64,000 nt of DNA, taken from the NCBI RefSeq assembly GCF_023887685.1, contig NZ_JAMWMR010000013.1, positions 62,001 through 126,000 on the forward strand, written 5' to 3'. The DNA comes from Streptomyces macrolidinus (GTDB lineage: Bacteria > Actinomycetota > Actinomycetes > Streptomycetales > Streptomycetaceae). Under the pieces are notes generated by a model. That model did no database searches. It was not told the DNA's origin and was given only the letters and a program-made list of their open reading frames with translations. The position numbers and the translations under genes are program-made. Positions 43,706-51,965 of the stretch are shown here, in pieces. Positions within the stretch are counted from its first letter, which is position 1, and each line of letters begins with the position of its first letter.

Positions 43706-45489
43706 CCGGCACGGAGCCCGAGAGCACGCACGCGACGACCGCCGCCACACCGGACGGCCGGGGCGCACCGGGACAGGAGGCGCGCGCGGCGGCCCGCGTG
43801 GCCGAAGTGGACCGAAGGCTCGGCGACCCCACCGACGAACGCAACGAACTCTCCTACGCCCGACTGGTCGAGGCGGACGAGGCCGGTGAACTCTGCGCGG
43901 CGGGCGAGCGCGCCCTGGACGAACTGAGGCTCGGCGCCGACTTCGTACCGGGTGCCGAGGGCGGGAGCCTGGAACGGCTGGACACCTTGGTCCGGGTCAT
44001 GCGGCAGGTGTTCCGCCGGGACGTCGCCCTCGGCCTCGGCTACGGCGTGACCTCCTTCATGGCCGCCGTGAACGTCTGGACCTCCGGTGACGCCGCGCAG
44101 CGCGCACGCCTCGCACGGATCCTCACCGACGGTGGCAAGGTCTCGGTCGCCTACCACGAACTCGCGCACGGCAACGACTTCACACGCAACGAGTTCGCGG
44201 CCCGCCCCGCCGAGGAAGGCGGGTATCTGCTCAGCGGCGCCAAACAGGTCATCAACAACGCCGGACGCGCCGACGCCTGGGTCCTGTTCAGCCGCACCGA
44301 CCCCGCACCCGGCAGTCGCAGCCACTCCGTGCTCTTCGTCGAGCGCGCGGGACTCGACACGGACACCTGGCAGGTCCTGCCCCGCTACGACACCGTCGGT
44401 GTGCGCGGCTGCCATCTGTCCGGACTCCGGTTCGACCACACCCGCGTACCCGCCGCGTCCCTCGTCGGCGCCGCCGGGCAGGGAGTCGACACCGCCCTGC
44501 GCGCCTTCCAGCTCACCCGGGCCGCGCTCCCCGGCATGGCGGTCGGCACCACCGACACGGCCCTGCGGACCGTGGTGTGCTTCGCACTCGGCCGACGGCT
44601 CTACCGCAGGTCCGTCATGGAGATCCCGCACGCCACGGCCACCCTGTCCGGGGCCTTCGTCGACCTCCTCACCTGTGACAGCCTCTCCCTGGCCGCGACC
44701 CGGGCCGTGCACCTGCTCCCCGAGCAGACCAGCGTCCTCGCCGCCGCCACCAAGTACCTCGTGCCGAAGCTGCTCACCGACACCCTGCACGACCTCTCCA
44801 TCGTGCTCGGCGCCCGCTTCTACCTCCGCGACGGTGAACACGGCATCTTCCAGAAGCACCTCCGCGACCTGCCGGTGCTCAGCCTCGGCCACGCGGGCTC
44901 CGCCGCCTGCCAGGCCACGATCATCCCCCAACTGTCCCGGCTCGCCCGGCGCTCCTGGTTCCACGACGAACCCGCCCCCGCCGAACTCTTCCGGCCCCAC
45001 GCGGAGTTGCCGGAGATCCCCTTCGACCGGCTCGCCCTGACCGGCGGACGGGACGGGCTCAGCGCCACCCTGGTCGCCGCCGCGGACACCCCGCCTGCTG
45101 CCACAGGCGAAGAACGAGCCGTCCAAGGGCTCGTCGCGACGTTGGTGGACGAACTGCGTCAGGTCCAGGAGGCGAGCCGCGCGCTCGCGCCCGAGGACCG
45201 CACGGCGCTCGCGGGCCCCGCCGCCTTCGCCCTCGCCGACCGGTACGCCCTCCTGCTCGCGGCGTCCTCGGCCATCGGCGTCCGGCAGCAGGCGCTGCGT
45301 GACGGCAGTGACGCGTTCCTCGCCGACCCCGCCTGGCTCGCCGCCGCCCTGCACCGGATCGCCCGGCGGCTCGGGCGGCGGCCCGCCGCGCTCCCGGCGT
45401 CCGTGGACGCCCGGGTGCACGAGGAAGTACTGCGCAGATTCCACGCCCGCGGCAGCTACGACCTGTACGACACCCCGCTCGTCGGCTGA
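43699..45489 (+). CDS. Acyl-CoA dehydrogenase-like protein B (paralogue of A)
   Basis: ACAD-superfamily protein of 596 residues with the same extended layout as its upstream neighbour. The middle domain reads AYHELAHGNDFTRNEF and LSGAKQVINNAGRADAW, with the helical domain following (LGRRLYRRSVMEIPHATA). The catalytic-base region is SLGHAGSAACQA (about 395-405), without Glu or Asp, so this subunit is probably not self-sufficient. ATG 43699 overlaps the end of gene A by 7 bp. The two are best seen as a heteromeric dehydrogenase, similar in logic to mycobacterial alpha2beta2 ACADs. After its stop, 125 bp precedes the ACP gene. Confidence 0.82.
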   Translation: MLTGTEPESTHATTAATPDGRGAPGQEARAAARVAEVDRRLGDPTDERNELSYARLVEADEAGELCAAGERALDELRLGADFVPGAEGGSLERLDTLVRVMRQVFRRDVALGLGYGVTSFMAAVNVWTSGDAAQRARLARILTDGGKVSVAYHELAHGNDFTRNEFAARPAEEGGYLLSGAKQVINNAGRADAWVLFSRTDPAPGSRSHSVLFVERAGLDTDTWQVLPRYDTVGVRGCHLSGLRFDHTRVPAASLVGAAGQGVDTALRAFQLTRAALPGMAVGTTDTALRTVVCFALGRRLYRRSVMEIPHATATLSGAFVDLLTCDSLSLAATRAVHLLPEQTSVLAAATKYLVPKLLTDTLHDLSIVLGARFYLRDGEHGIFQKHLRDLPVLSLGHAGSAACQATIIPQLSRLARRSWFHDEPAPAELFRPHAELPEIPFDRLALTGGRDGLSATLVAAADTPPAATGEERAVQGLVATLVDELRQVQEASRALAPEDRTALAGPAAFALADRYALLLAASSAIGVRQQALRDGSDAFLADPAWLAAALHRIARRLGRRPAALPASVDARVHEEVLRRFHARGSYDLYDTPLVG

Positions 45490-45614
45490 CGGACACCGGC
45501 CCCGGACCAGGCCCCCGGACCAGGTCCCCACGGACACCGGCCCGCCCGCGACAGCCACCGGACGACGACATCACGACCGCAAGCGAAACAGCTCACCCCG
45601 CCGAGGAGTGCCCC

Positions 45615-45902
45615 ATGCCCGTTCCGACCACCGCACCCACCACCGAGTCGTTGACCACATGGTTGGCCGAGCGCATCGCCCTCTACCTCACGCGGCAGCC
45701 CGCCGAGATCGACCCGGACGTGCCCCTCGCGGAGTACGGCCTCGACTCCGTCGCCGCGCTCAGCCTGTGCGGAGACATCGAGGACGACTTCGACCTCGTG
45801 ATCGAGCCGACCGCCGCCTGGGACTACCCGACCGTCCACGCGCTCGCCGGCCACCTCATGGCGGAGTTCGCCGCGGACACCGCGCAGGGCGGCGGCGCCT
45901 GA
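45615..45902 (+). CDS. Acyl carrier protein (PKS/FAAL type)
   Basis: A 95-residue ACP. The phosphopantetheine site is Ser45 in EYGLDSVAALSLCGDIED. The N-terminal helix and the C-terminal LAGHLMAEFA helix are typical. It lies between the ACAD-like pair and the PKS gene, whose ATG overlaps its TGA (TGATG). It is the likely acceptor of the FAAL-activated fatty acid and the carrier on which the dehydrogenases work. Confidence 0.92.
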   Translation: MPVPTTAPTTESLTTWLAERIALYLTRQPAEIDPDVPLAEYGLDSVAALSLCGDIEDDFDLVIEPTAAWDYPTVHALAGHLMAEFAADTAQGGGA

Positions 45903-48900
45903 TGGAGCCCATCGCCATCGTCGGCATCGACTGCAGATTCCCGGGGGCGCCCGACACCGGCGCCTACTGGGACCTGCTGATGCGCGGCGCGGACGGGGTG
46001 GGTCAGGTGCCCCGGCAGCGGTGGGACGCCAAGGAGTTCTACGCGCGAGCCGGGGACGCCGGGCACGCCAACACCACCGAGGGCGGCTTCATCGCCGACC
46101 CGGACGCCTTCGACCACGAGTTCTTCACCGTCTCGCCGCGCGAAGCCGCCGCCATGGACCCGCAACAGCGGCTGCTGCTCCAGTCCGCGTGGCGGGCCGT
46201 CGAGGACGCGGGGATCGCGCCACGGACCCTCGCCGCCACCCCGACCGGCGTCTTCGTCGGCATCATGGGCAACGAGTGGGCACATCTGCACCTCACCGAC
46301 TACGGCAACGTCACCCCGCAGACCGGCTCCGGGAACGGCTACTGCATGACGGCCAACCGGATCTCGTACCACCTCGATCTGAAGGGCCCCAGCCTCGCCG
46401 TCGACACCGCCTGCTCCTCGTCGCTGGTCGCCACGCATCTCGCGGTCAACGCACTGCTGTCCGAGGAGTGCGACCACGCACTCGTCGGCGGCGTCAACGT
46501 GGCCCTCACCCCCGCCCTGTCGATCTTCTACACCCAGGCCGGGCTCTCCGCACCCGACGGGCGCTGCAAGCCCTTCAGCTCCGCGGCCGACGGCATCGGC
46601 CGCGGCGAGGGCGTCGGCGTCGTCGTACTGCGCAGACTGCGGGACGCGCTCGCCGACGGCCAACGCGTCTACGCCGTCATCCGCGGCACCGCCGTCAACC
46701 AGGACGGCCGCAGCAACGGGCTGACCGCGCCCAACCGTTGGGCCCAGCAGGACGTACTCGCCGCCGCGTACCGCAGGGCGCGCGTCGAACCCGCCGACGT
46801 GGTCTTCACCGAGGCGCACGGCACCGGCACCGGCCTCGGCGACATGATGGAGGTCAAGGCACTCGGCCACCACCACGCGAGCCGCGCCGACACACCCATG
46901 GCGCTCGGCTCGGTCAAGGGCAACATCGGCCACACCGAGGGTGCCGCCGGGATCGCGGGACTGATCAAGGTCGCCCTCTCCCTGCACCACCGCGTGGTCC
47001 CCGCCAGCCGGTTCGCGGCCAAGGAGAACAGACAACTCGCCCTGCGCGACCACGGGTTGCGACTCCTCAAGGCACCGCTGCGCCTGCCTCCCGGCCCCAC
47101 GGTCGCCGGACTCAGCAGCTTCGGCATGGGCGGCACCAACGCCCACGCCGTCCTGGAGTCCGCGCCCGCGCCCGCCGCGCGCCCCCGACCGGCCCACCGC
47201 GCCACCCCGAGCGGCATCGGCGCCGCCGTCTTCACCCTCACCGCGCCGAACACCGAGGCGCTGCGCCGCAACCTGCTGACCCAGGCGGACGCGGCGGCGG
47301 CCCGCCGGGTACCACTGGGCCCGTTGGCCAGGTCCGGCAACCGCGTCAAGGCCGGCCACCGGCACCGCTTCGCGACCACCGCCACCGACACCGCCGAACT
47401 CGTCGCCGCACTGCGCGAGTCGGCCGCCGACCCCGCTCTGCTGGCCCGGCTCACCGGCAGCCCCACCGCCCGGCCGCGCATCGCGTTCCTGTTCGGCGGA
47501 CAGGGCTCGCAGTACCCCCGGATGACCGCCGCACTGTACGAACAGTCCCCGCTGTACCGGCACTTCCTCGACGAGGCCGACGCCGCGCTGCTGCCGCACA
47601 CCGGGCGGTCCGTACGCGACCTGCTCCTCGCGGGCGACGAGGCGGTCCACCGCACCCGATGGACGCAGCCCGCGCTGTTCGCCGTCGGCTACGCCCTCGG
47701 CCGGACCCTGACGGAACTCGGCGCACACCCCGCCATGCTTCTGGGCCACAGCGTCGGCGAGTTCGCCGCCGCCGTCCTGGCACGGGCGCTCCCGCTGGAC
47801 GGCGCCGCCCGACTGGTCGCCGCGCGCGGCGCGCTGATGCAGGAACTCCCCACAGGCGGCGGCATGTTGGCCGTCCGGGTCGCCCAAGAGGACCTGGCGG
47901 CGCGGATCGAGCGGGAACCCCTGATCGGCCTCGCCGCGGTCAACGGCCCCACGTCCACGGTGCTCTCCGGCGACCTGGACGCCCTGGAACGGATCGGCGC
48001 CGAGATCGCGGCCGAGGGAGTCACCACCCGCAGACTCCAGGTCTCGCACGCCTTCCACTCACCGCTGATGCGGCCCGTGCTGGCCCGCTTCGCGACGATC
48101 GCCACCGAGGTCGGCGGGGGAGTACCCGAGATCCCCGTGTACTCGACCGTACGCGGCCGGGTGCTCGACGGCGAGGCGATGGGAGCGTCGTACTGGGTGG
48201 AACACATCGGCGCCACCGTGCTGTTCGGCGACGCGGCCACCGCGCTCCTCGCCGACGGCCCGACCCACCTGGTGGAGATCGGCGCCCGGCCGGTGCTCTG
48301 CGGGATGGTGCGCCGTCTCGACGGCCGTGCCCCCGGCACGGGTCCGGCCCCTGTCCTGCCGGTGCGTGGCCCCGAGTCCGGCGGCCGGGAACTCGCCGAG
48401 GCCCTCGCCGAGTTGTACCGGGGCGGTGTGGAACCCGACTGGGACGCCGTGTACGCACCCGAGGAACGCGTTCCGCATGCGCTGCCGCCGTACACCTTCT
48501 CGACGGAACACCGCTTCTGGTCGAGGAATCCGGTACGGGCTCCGGGAGCGGTCGCCGCCCCGGCGGACGAGCCGGTCGCCCCGGTGTTCGTACCGCGTCA
48601 GCAGCCGCGGACCGCCCGCGCGCTCGATCTGCCGGGCAGTGCGGCGGACCCGGTCGCGGACGCCGTCCTCGACGCCGTCCGGCTGGTCGGCGGCTACACC
48701 GACGCCGAAGTCGGCCCCCACGACCGGCTCTACGAGGATCTCGGCTTCGACTCCGTCATGATCATGGAACTCAAGAACCGGCTGGAGGACCGGCTCACCG
48801 GCATCGGCACCCTCACGGTCCAGGACCTGCTGCCCCGGCTCTCCTCGGTCGGCGACCTCATCACGTTCCTGCGTGAACTCGGCGCCGCCGCACCGGACTT

Positions 48901-49033
48901 CGCGAGCCTCGGGGACATGGAGGAGATCGGCGGCATGGCGGAGACCGGTGACATGGAGGAGATCGGGGACATGGCGGAGATCGGCGGCATGGCGGAGAAC
49001 CGAGCACTCAGGCAAGAGGAGAGGACCGCATGA
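45902..49033 (+). CDS. Single-module type I polyketide synthase (KS-AT-ACP)
   Basis: Extends the primed acyl chain by one C2 unit, leaving a beta-keto group because no KR, DH or ER is present. The 1043 residues comprise a KS (about 1-420; Cys171 in DTACSSSL, His306 in EAHGTGTGLGD, His344 in KGNIGHTEG), an AT (about 525-830; FGGQGSQ, Ser617 in GHSVGE, and HAFH at 716-719, the malonyl-CoA signature) and an ACP (about 915-990; Ser951 in DLGFDSVMI). No thioesterase follows, in line with release by the KAS III-like enzyme. The last 40 residues are repeats rich in Gly, Met and Glu (GDMEEIGGMAET). It overlaps both neighbours by 1-4 bp. Confidence 0.94.
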   Translation: MEPIAIVGIDCRFPGAPDTGAYWDLLMRGADGVGQVPRQRWDAKEFYARAGDAGHANTTEGGFIADPDAFDHEFFTVSPREAAAMDPQQRLLLQSAWRAVEDAGIAPRTLAATPTGVFVGIMGNEWAHLHLTDYGNVTPQTGSGNGYCMTANRISYHLDLKGPSLAVDTACSSSLVATHLAVNALLSEECDHALVGGVNVALTPALSIFYTQAGLSAPDGRCKPFSSAADGIGRGEGVGVVVLRRLRDALADGQRVYAVIRGTAVNQDGRSNGLTAPNRWAQQDVLAAAYRRARVEPADVVFTEAHGTGTGLGDMMEVKALGHHHASRADTPMALGSVKGNIGHTEGAAGIAGLIKVALSLHHRVVPASRFAAKENRQLALRDHGLRLLKAPLRLPPGPTVAGLSSFGMGGTNAHAVLESAPAPAARPRPAHRATPSGIGAAVFTLTAPNTEALRRNLLTQADAAAARRVPLGPLARSGNRVKAGHRHRFATTATDTAELVAALRESAADPALLARLTGSPTARPRIAFLFGGQGSQYPRMTAALYEQSPLYRHFLDEADAALLPHTGRSVRDLLLAGDEAVHRTRWTQPALFAVGYALGRTLTELGAHPAMLLGHSVGEFAAAVLARALPLDGAARLVAARGALMQELPTGGGMLAVRVAQEDLAARIEREPLIGLAAVNGPTSTVLSGDLDALERIGAEIAAEGVTTRRLQVSHAFHSPLMRPVLARFATIATEVGGGVPEIPVYSTVRGRVLDGEAMGASYWVEHIGATVLFGDAATALLADGPTHLVEIGARPVLCGMVRRLDGRAPGTGPAPVLPVRGPESGGRELAEALAELYRGGVEPDWDAVYAPEERVPHALPPYTFSTEHRFWSRNPVRAPGAVAAPADEPVAPVFVPRQQPRTARALDLPGSAADPVADAVLDAVRLVGGYTDAEVGPHDRLYEDLGFDSVMIMELKNRLEDRLTGIGTLTVQDLLPRLSSVGDLITFLRELGAAAPDFASLGDMEEIGGMAETGDMEEIGDMAEIGGMAENRALRQEERTA

Positions 49034-50052
49034 CCACCCCGACGACCTGTCTGGCCTCCGTCGGCACCGCACTGCCCGGCGACCCCGTGGACAACGCCAC
49101 CCTGGCCAAGGTGCTCGGCATCAACGAGGACTGGATGGAGGTCTTCATCGGTACCAGGACGCGCTACTTCGCCCGGGACCTCGGCACCGGAGAGGTCCGC
49201 TGGTCGCTCGCCGACCTGTGCGCGCAGGCCGCCGAGAAGGCACTCGCCGCCCCGGACACCGACCCGGCCGAGATCGAGTTCATCGTCCTCGGCACGGCCA
49301 CCCCCGACACCCTGATGCCCGCCACCGTCAACCAGGTCGCCGACCAGCTCGGCCTGGACCAACTGCCCACCTTCCAGCTCCAGTCCGGCTGCGCCGGAGC
49401 GGTACAGGCCCTGGACGTAGCCCGGTCGATGATCGCCTCCGGCCGGTTCCGTACCGGTCTCGTCATGGGCGGCGACGTGTGCAGCAAGCACCTCGACCTC
49501 CAGCGCGACCTGTCCGCCGCCGCCCCCGGCGACCTCGTCAACCACGTCCTGTTCGGCGACGGCGCGGGCGCCGCCGTCCTCACCGACGAGCCGCGCGGTC
49601 AGCGACTCGCGCTGCGCCATGTCCTCAACCGCTTCACCGGGCTGGGCCGTGAGCCGGGTCAGATCATCGAGTGGTTCGGGCTCGCCGACCGCCATGACGA
49701 CCGGCAGGCCCTCATCGAGGACTACAAGGCCATCGAGGAGTCCGTGCCCGTCATGGCCGTCGAGATCCTCTGGGAGATCCTCGGTGAACTCGACTGGGGC
49801 GCCGAGCAGTTGGACTATCTGCTGCCACCCCAGTTGTCCGGCCGGATGACCCGCCGCATCACCGAGGAGCTCGACGTGCCGACCGCGCGCGACATCTCGT
49901 GCGTCGCGGACACCGGTAACAACGGGAACGCCCTGCCCTTCCTGCAGATCGAGAAGCTGCTGGAGCGGATGTCCTGCGGCGAGCGGGCCCTCGCGGTCGC
50001 CGTCGAGTCCAGCAAGTGGATCAAGGCCGGCTTCGCCCTGGAGAAGATATGA
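49030..50052 (+). CDS. KAS III-like enzyme for tetronate ring formation
   Basis: Ketoacyl-ACP synthase III homologue of 340 residues, proposed to join the glyceryl-ACP to the beta-ketoacyl-ACP and close the ring (C-C and C-O bonds) as in RK-682, agglomerin and abyssomicin pathways. The active Cys is Cys121 in QSGCAGAVQAL. The region equivalent to the canonical PHQAN motif reads PPQLSG (about 266-271), so the usual His is missing there; the later Asn region is GNNGNALPFL. It overlaps the PKS and the second ACP genes by 4 bp each (ATGA). ATG 49030 is clear. Confidence 0.87.
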   Translation: MTTPTTCLASVGTALPGDPVDNATLAKVLGINEDWMEVFIGTRTRYFARDLGTGEVRWSLADLCAQAAEKALAAPDTDPAEIEFIVLGTATPDTLMPATVNQVADQLGLDQLPTFQLQSGCAGAVQALDVARSMIASGRFRTGLVMGGDVCSKHLDLQRDLSAAAPGDLVNHVLFGDGAGAAVLTDEPRGQRLALRHVLNRFTGLGREPGQIIEWFGLADRHDDRQALIEDYKAIEESVPVMAVEILWEILGELDWGAEQLDYLLPPQLSGRMTRRITEELDVPTARDISCVADTGNNGNALPFLQIEKLLERMSCGERALAVAVESSKWIKAGFALEKI

Positions 50053-50321
50053 GCATCGACAGCACCGCCCCCGCCCCCGTACCCGCTACGGGTGGTCTCG
50101 ACCTCGACGCCTACGTCCGGCTCGTCAACGACGAGGTCGGCATGCCGCTCGCACCCGACCAGGTGGCCTGCGACTTCGACGAACTCCCCGAGTGGGACTC
50201 GCTGTACCTCCTCAAGCTCGTCACCACCCTGGAACTCGCCCTCGGCCGCAGGGTCCCGGTCGCCGAAGTCCTGCAGGCCCGCAGCCTCGGCGAGATCTAC
50301 GAACTGGCGGTGAGCGGGTGA
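50049..50321 (+). CDS. Acyl carrier protein for the glyceryl unit
   Basis: A 90-residue ACP with Ser51 in LPEWDSLYLLKLVTTLE. The EWDSL form and the position between KAS III and acyltransferase genes match the stand-alone ACPs that carry the glyceryl group in tetronate clusters. ATG 50049 overlaps the KAS III stop (ATGA), and its TGA overlaps the next GTG (GTGA). Confidence 0.9.
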   Translation: MSIDSTAPAPVPATGGLDLDAYVRLVNDEVGMPLAPDQVACDFDELPEWDSLYLLKLVTTLELALGRRVPVAEVLQARSLGEIYELAVSG

Positions 50322-51178
50322 CCCCCACCACCGTCGTCGAACGGCGCCGCCGCCACACCCTGTACTTCCTGGAGTGGGCGGCGGCCCAGCGGCCCGTGCA
50401 CCTCGACACCGACATCGACATGACCCGCGTCCAGGCGCACCGCGCCGCCGCCCGCGACAACGGCCGCCGCTATGCGGTGGTCAGCTATCTGCTGTACGCC
50501 GCAGGGCGGGTCCTCGACCGTCACCCGCAGGCCAACGCCGCCATGGCCCCCGGCTGGCCCGGACTGCTGCGGCGCCCGAGAACCGTCCGCTTCGACGGCG
50601 TCACCGCCAAACTCGCCCTGGACCGGCCCGTCGAGGGCGAACGCACCGTACTCTCGGCGCGCGTTCCCGGACTGGAGGCGGCGAGCCTGCGCGAGATCCA
50701 GGAACGCGTCGACCGCTACCGGGGCGAACAGGCCGCCGAACTGCCCGAGTTCAGGGGCGTCCGCACGCTCGGCAGACTTCCGGTCCCGCTCGGCAGGGCC
50801 GCCTTCGCCGCGGCACTGCGCGATCCCCGTAGGCGGGCCGGTGTGTTCGGCACCGTCTCGGTCAGCTCGCTCGGCCACCGCAGCGTCGACGGCTTCCACT
50901 CGGCCGGTGGCACAGCCGTGACCCTCTGCGCGGGCCGCGTCGTGGACCGGGCGGTCGTGCGCGACGGCGTCGTGGTGCCCGCGCCCGTGATGCGGCTCGG
51001 CCTCACCTTCGACCACCGGGTGATCGACGGCGCGACCGCCGCCGATGTGCTCTCCGATCTCCGCCACACGCTGGAGGCCTTCGATGACGGCACCTGGGGG
51101 CAGGACCCCGGGCCGGACTCTCGGGAAGCCGCTCGTGCTCTCCGGACCGTCGGCGGACTGGAGCGGCGTACGCGCTGA
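50318..51178 (+). CDS. 2-oxoacid dehydrogenase-type acyltransferase (tetronate pathway)
   Basis: A stand-alone catalytic domain of the E2 acyltransferase family, 286 residues, without lipoyl or peripheral-binding domains. The active-site motif is DHRVIDG (232-238) with His233 and Asp237, and TVSVSSLG precedes it. In the agglomerin and related clusters such an enzyme acetylates the primary hydroxyl of the tetronate before elimination to an exocyclic methylene. No separate eliminating hydrolase of that pathway is seen in the window, so an acetylated or otherwise acylated product is possible. GTG 50318 overlaps the ACP stop. The 3' end overlaps the next gene by 95 bp. Confidence 0.87.
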   Translation: MTPTTVVERRRRHTLYFLEWAAAQRPVHLDTDIDMTRVQAHRAAARDNGRRYAVVSYLLYAAGRVLDRHPQANAAMAPGWPGLLRRPRTVRFDGVTAKLALDRPVEGERTVLSARVPGLEAASLREIQERVDRYRGEQAAELPEFRGVRTLGRLPVPLGRAAFAAALRDPRRRAGVFGTVSVSSLGHRSVDGFHSAGGTAVTLCAGRVVDRAVVRDGVVVPAPVMRLGLTFDHRVIDGATAADVLSDLRHTLEAFDDGTWGQDPGPDSREAARALRTVGGLERRTR

Positions 51179-51965
51179 CCTGCGTCGGCACGGGGCCGCG
51201 GTGGTCTGCGCCCGCCCGGACGACTGGCGAACGGAGCAGGCGGGCGGGCCACGGTTGCGCGCACTCCTGGGCCACGACTGGGAGCGCTACCGCGCACTGA
51301 CGCACCCACTGGTCCGTACCCGGTTCGCCGCCTCCCGCCTCCTGCTGAAGTCCGCCGCCGCAGCCGCGCTCGGCGTACGACCCGAGGCCGTCGAACTCGG
51401 CTACAGCCTCACCGGACGCCCCGGCCTGCGCGGCTACGACGGCCTGGACATCAGCCTCAGCCACACCGACGACCTGCTGCTGGTCGGCCTGGCCGGCGGC
51501 GCCACCATCGGCGTCGATGCCGAGCGCGGCGACCGCGCCCTGTACGGGCCGGGGCTGGGCCGGCACCTGTGCACCCCGTACGAGAGGGAGCGGATCGAGG
51601 CCCTGCCGGCCGCCGAACGCAACCCCGCCGTGCTCCGCCTGTGGACGCTGAAGGAGGCCTACACCAAGGCCCTCGGACTCGGCCTGCTGTTCCGCTTCAC
51701 CGACTTCGGCTTCAGCCCGGACCGGGCGCCCACGGACGTGCTGCGCCCCGACGGCACCCCCGCCACGGTCGGCGCCTGGGCCTTCCACTCCCTGTCGGTC
51801 GCGGACCACACCCTCGCCGTCGCCGTACGCGACGCGGGCTTCGGCCACGCGACGGACACGACGACGGCCACCGCACTCGACCCGGCTCTCGTGGACGCCC
51901 TGACCAGGGCACCGGGGGAGGAGGAACCGGCGGGATCCTCACCCGGCGCGCTGGACCGGCCGTGA
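51084..51965 (+). CDS. Sfp-type 4'-phosphopantetheinyl transferase
   Basis: Attaches phosphopantetheine from CoA to the ACPs of the pathway. It has 293 residues from ATG 51084. The motifs are GVDAERGD (143-150) with the Mg2+-binding acids and LWTLKEAYTKALGLGL (186-201), with LDISLSHTDD before them. It is of the large two-domain type. The start lies 95 bp inside the preceding acyltransferase gene; in-frame ATG 51045 is an alternative. The end overlaps the convergent large SARP gene by 27 bp. Confidence 0.9.
   Translation: MTAPGGRTPGRTLGKPLVLSGPSADWSGVRADLRRHGAAVVCARPDDWRTEQAGGPRLRALLGHDWERYRALTHPLVRTRFAASRLLLKSAAAAALGVRPEAVELGYSLTGRPGLRGYDGLDISLSHTDDLLLVGLAGGATIGVDAERGDRALYGPGLGRHLCTPYERERIEALPAAERNPAVLRLWTLKEAYTKALGLGLLFRFTDFGFSPDRAPTDVLRPDGTPATVGAWAFHSLSVADHTLAVAVRDAGFGHATDTTTATALDPALVDALTRAPGEEEPAGSSPGALDRP

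Noticed and set aside
45554..45580. CAAG before the ACP gene as an internal SARP promoter
   Set aside because: The following hexamer is CTCACC and does not resemble a -10 box.
45824..48058. A 744-codon open frame on the minus strand opposite the PKS
   Set aside because: It lies entirely across clear KS and AT domains and has no recognisable protein features. High third-position GC makes such long opposite frames common.
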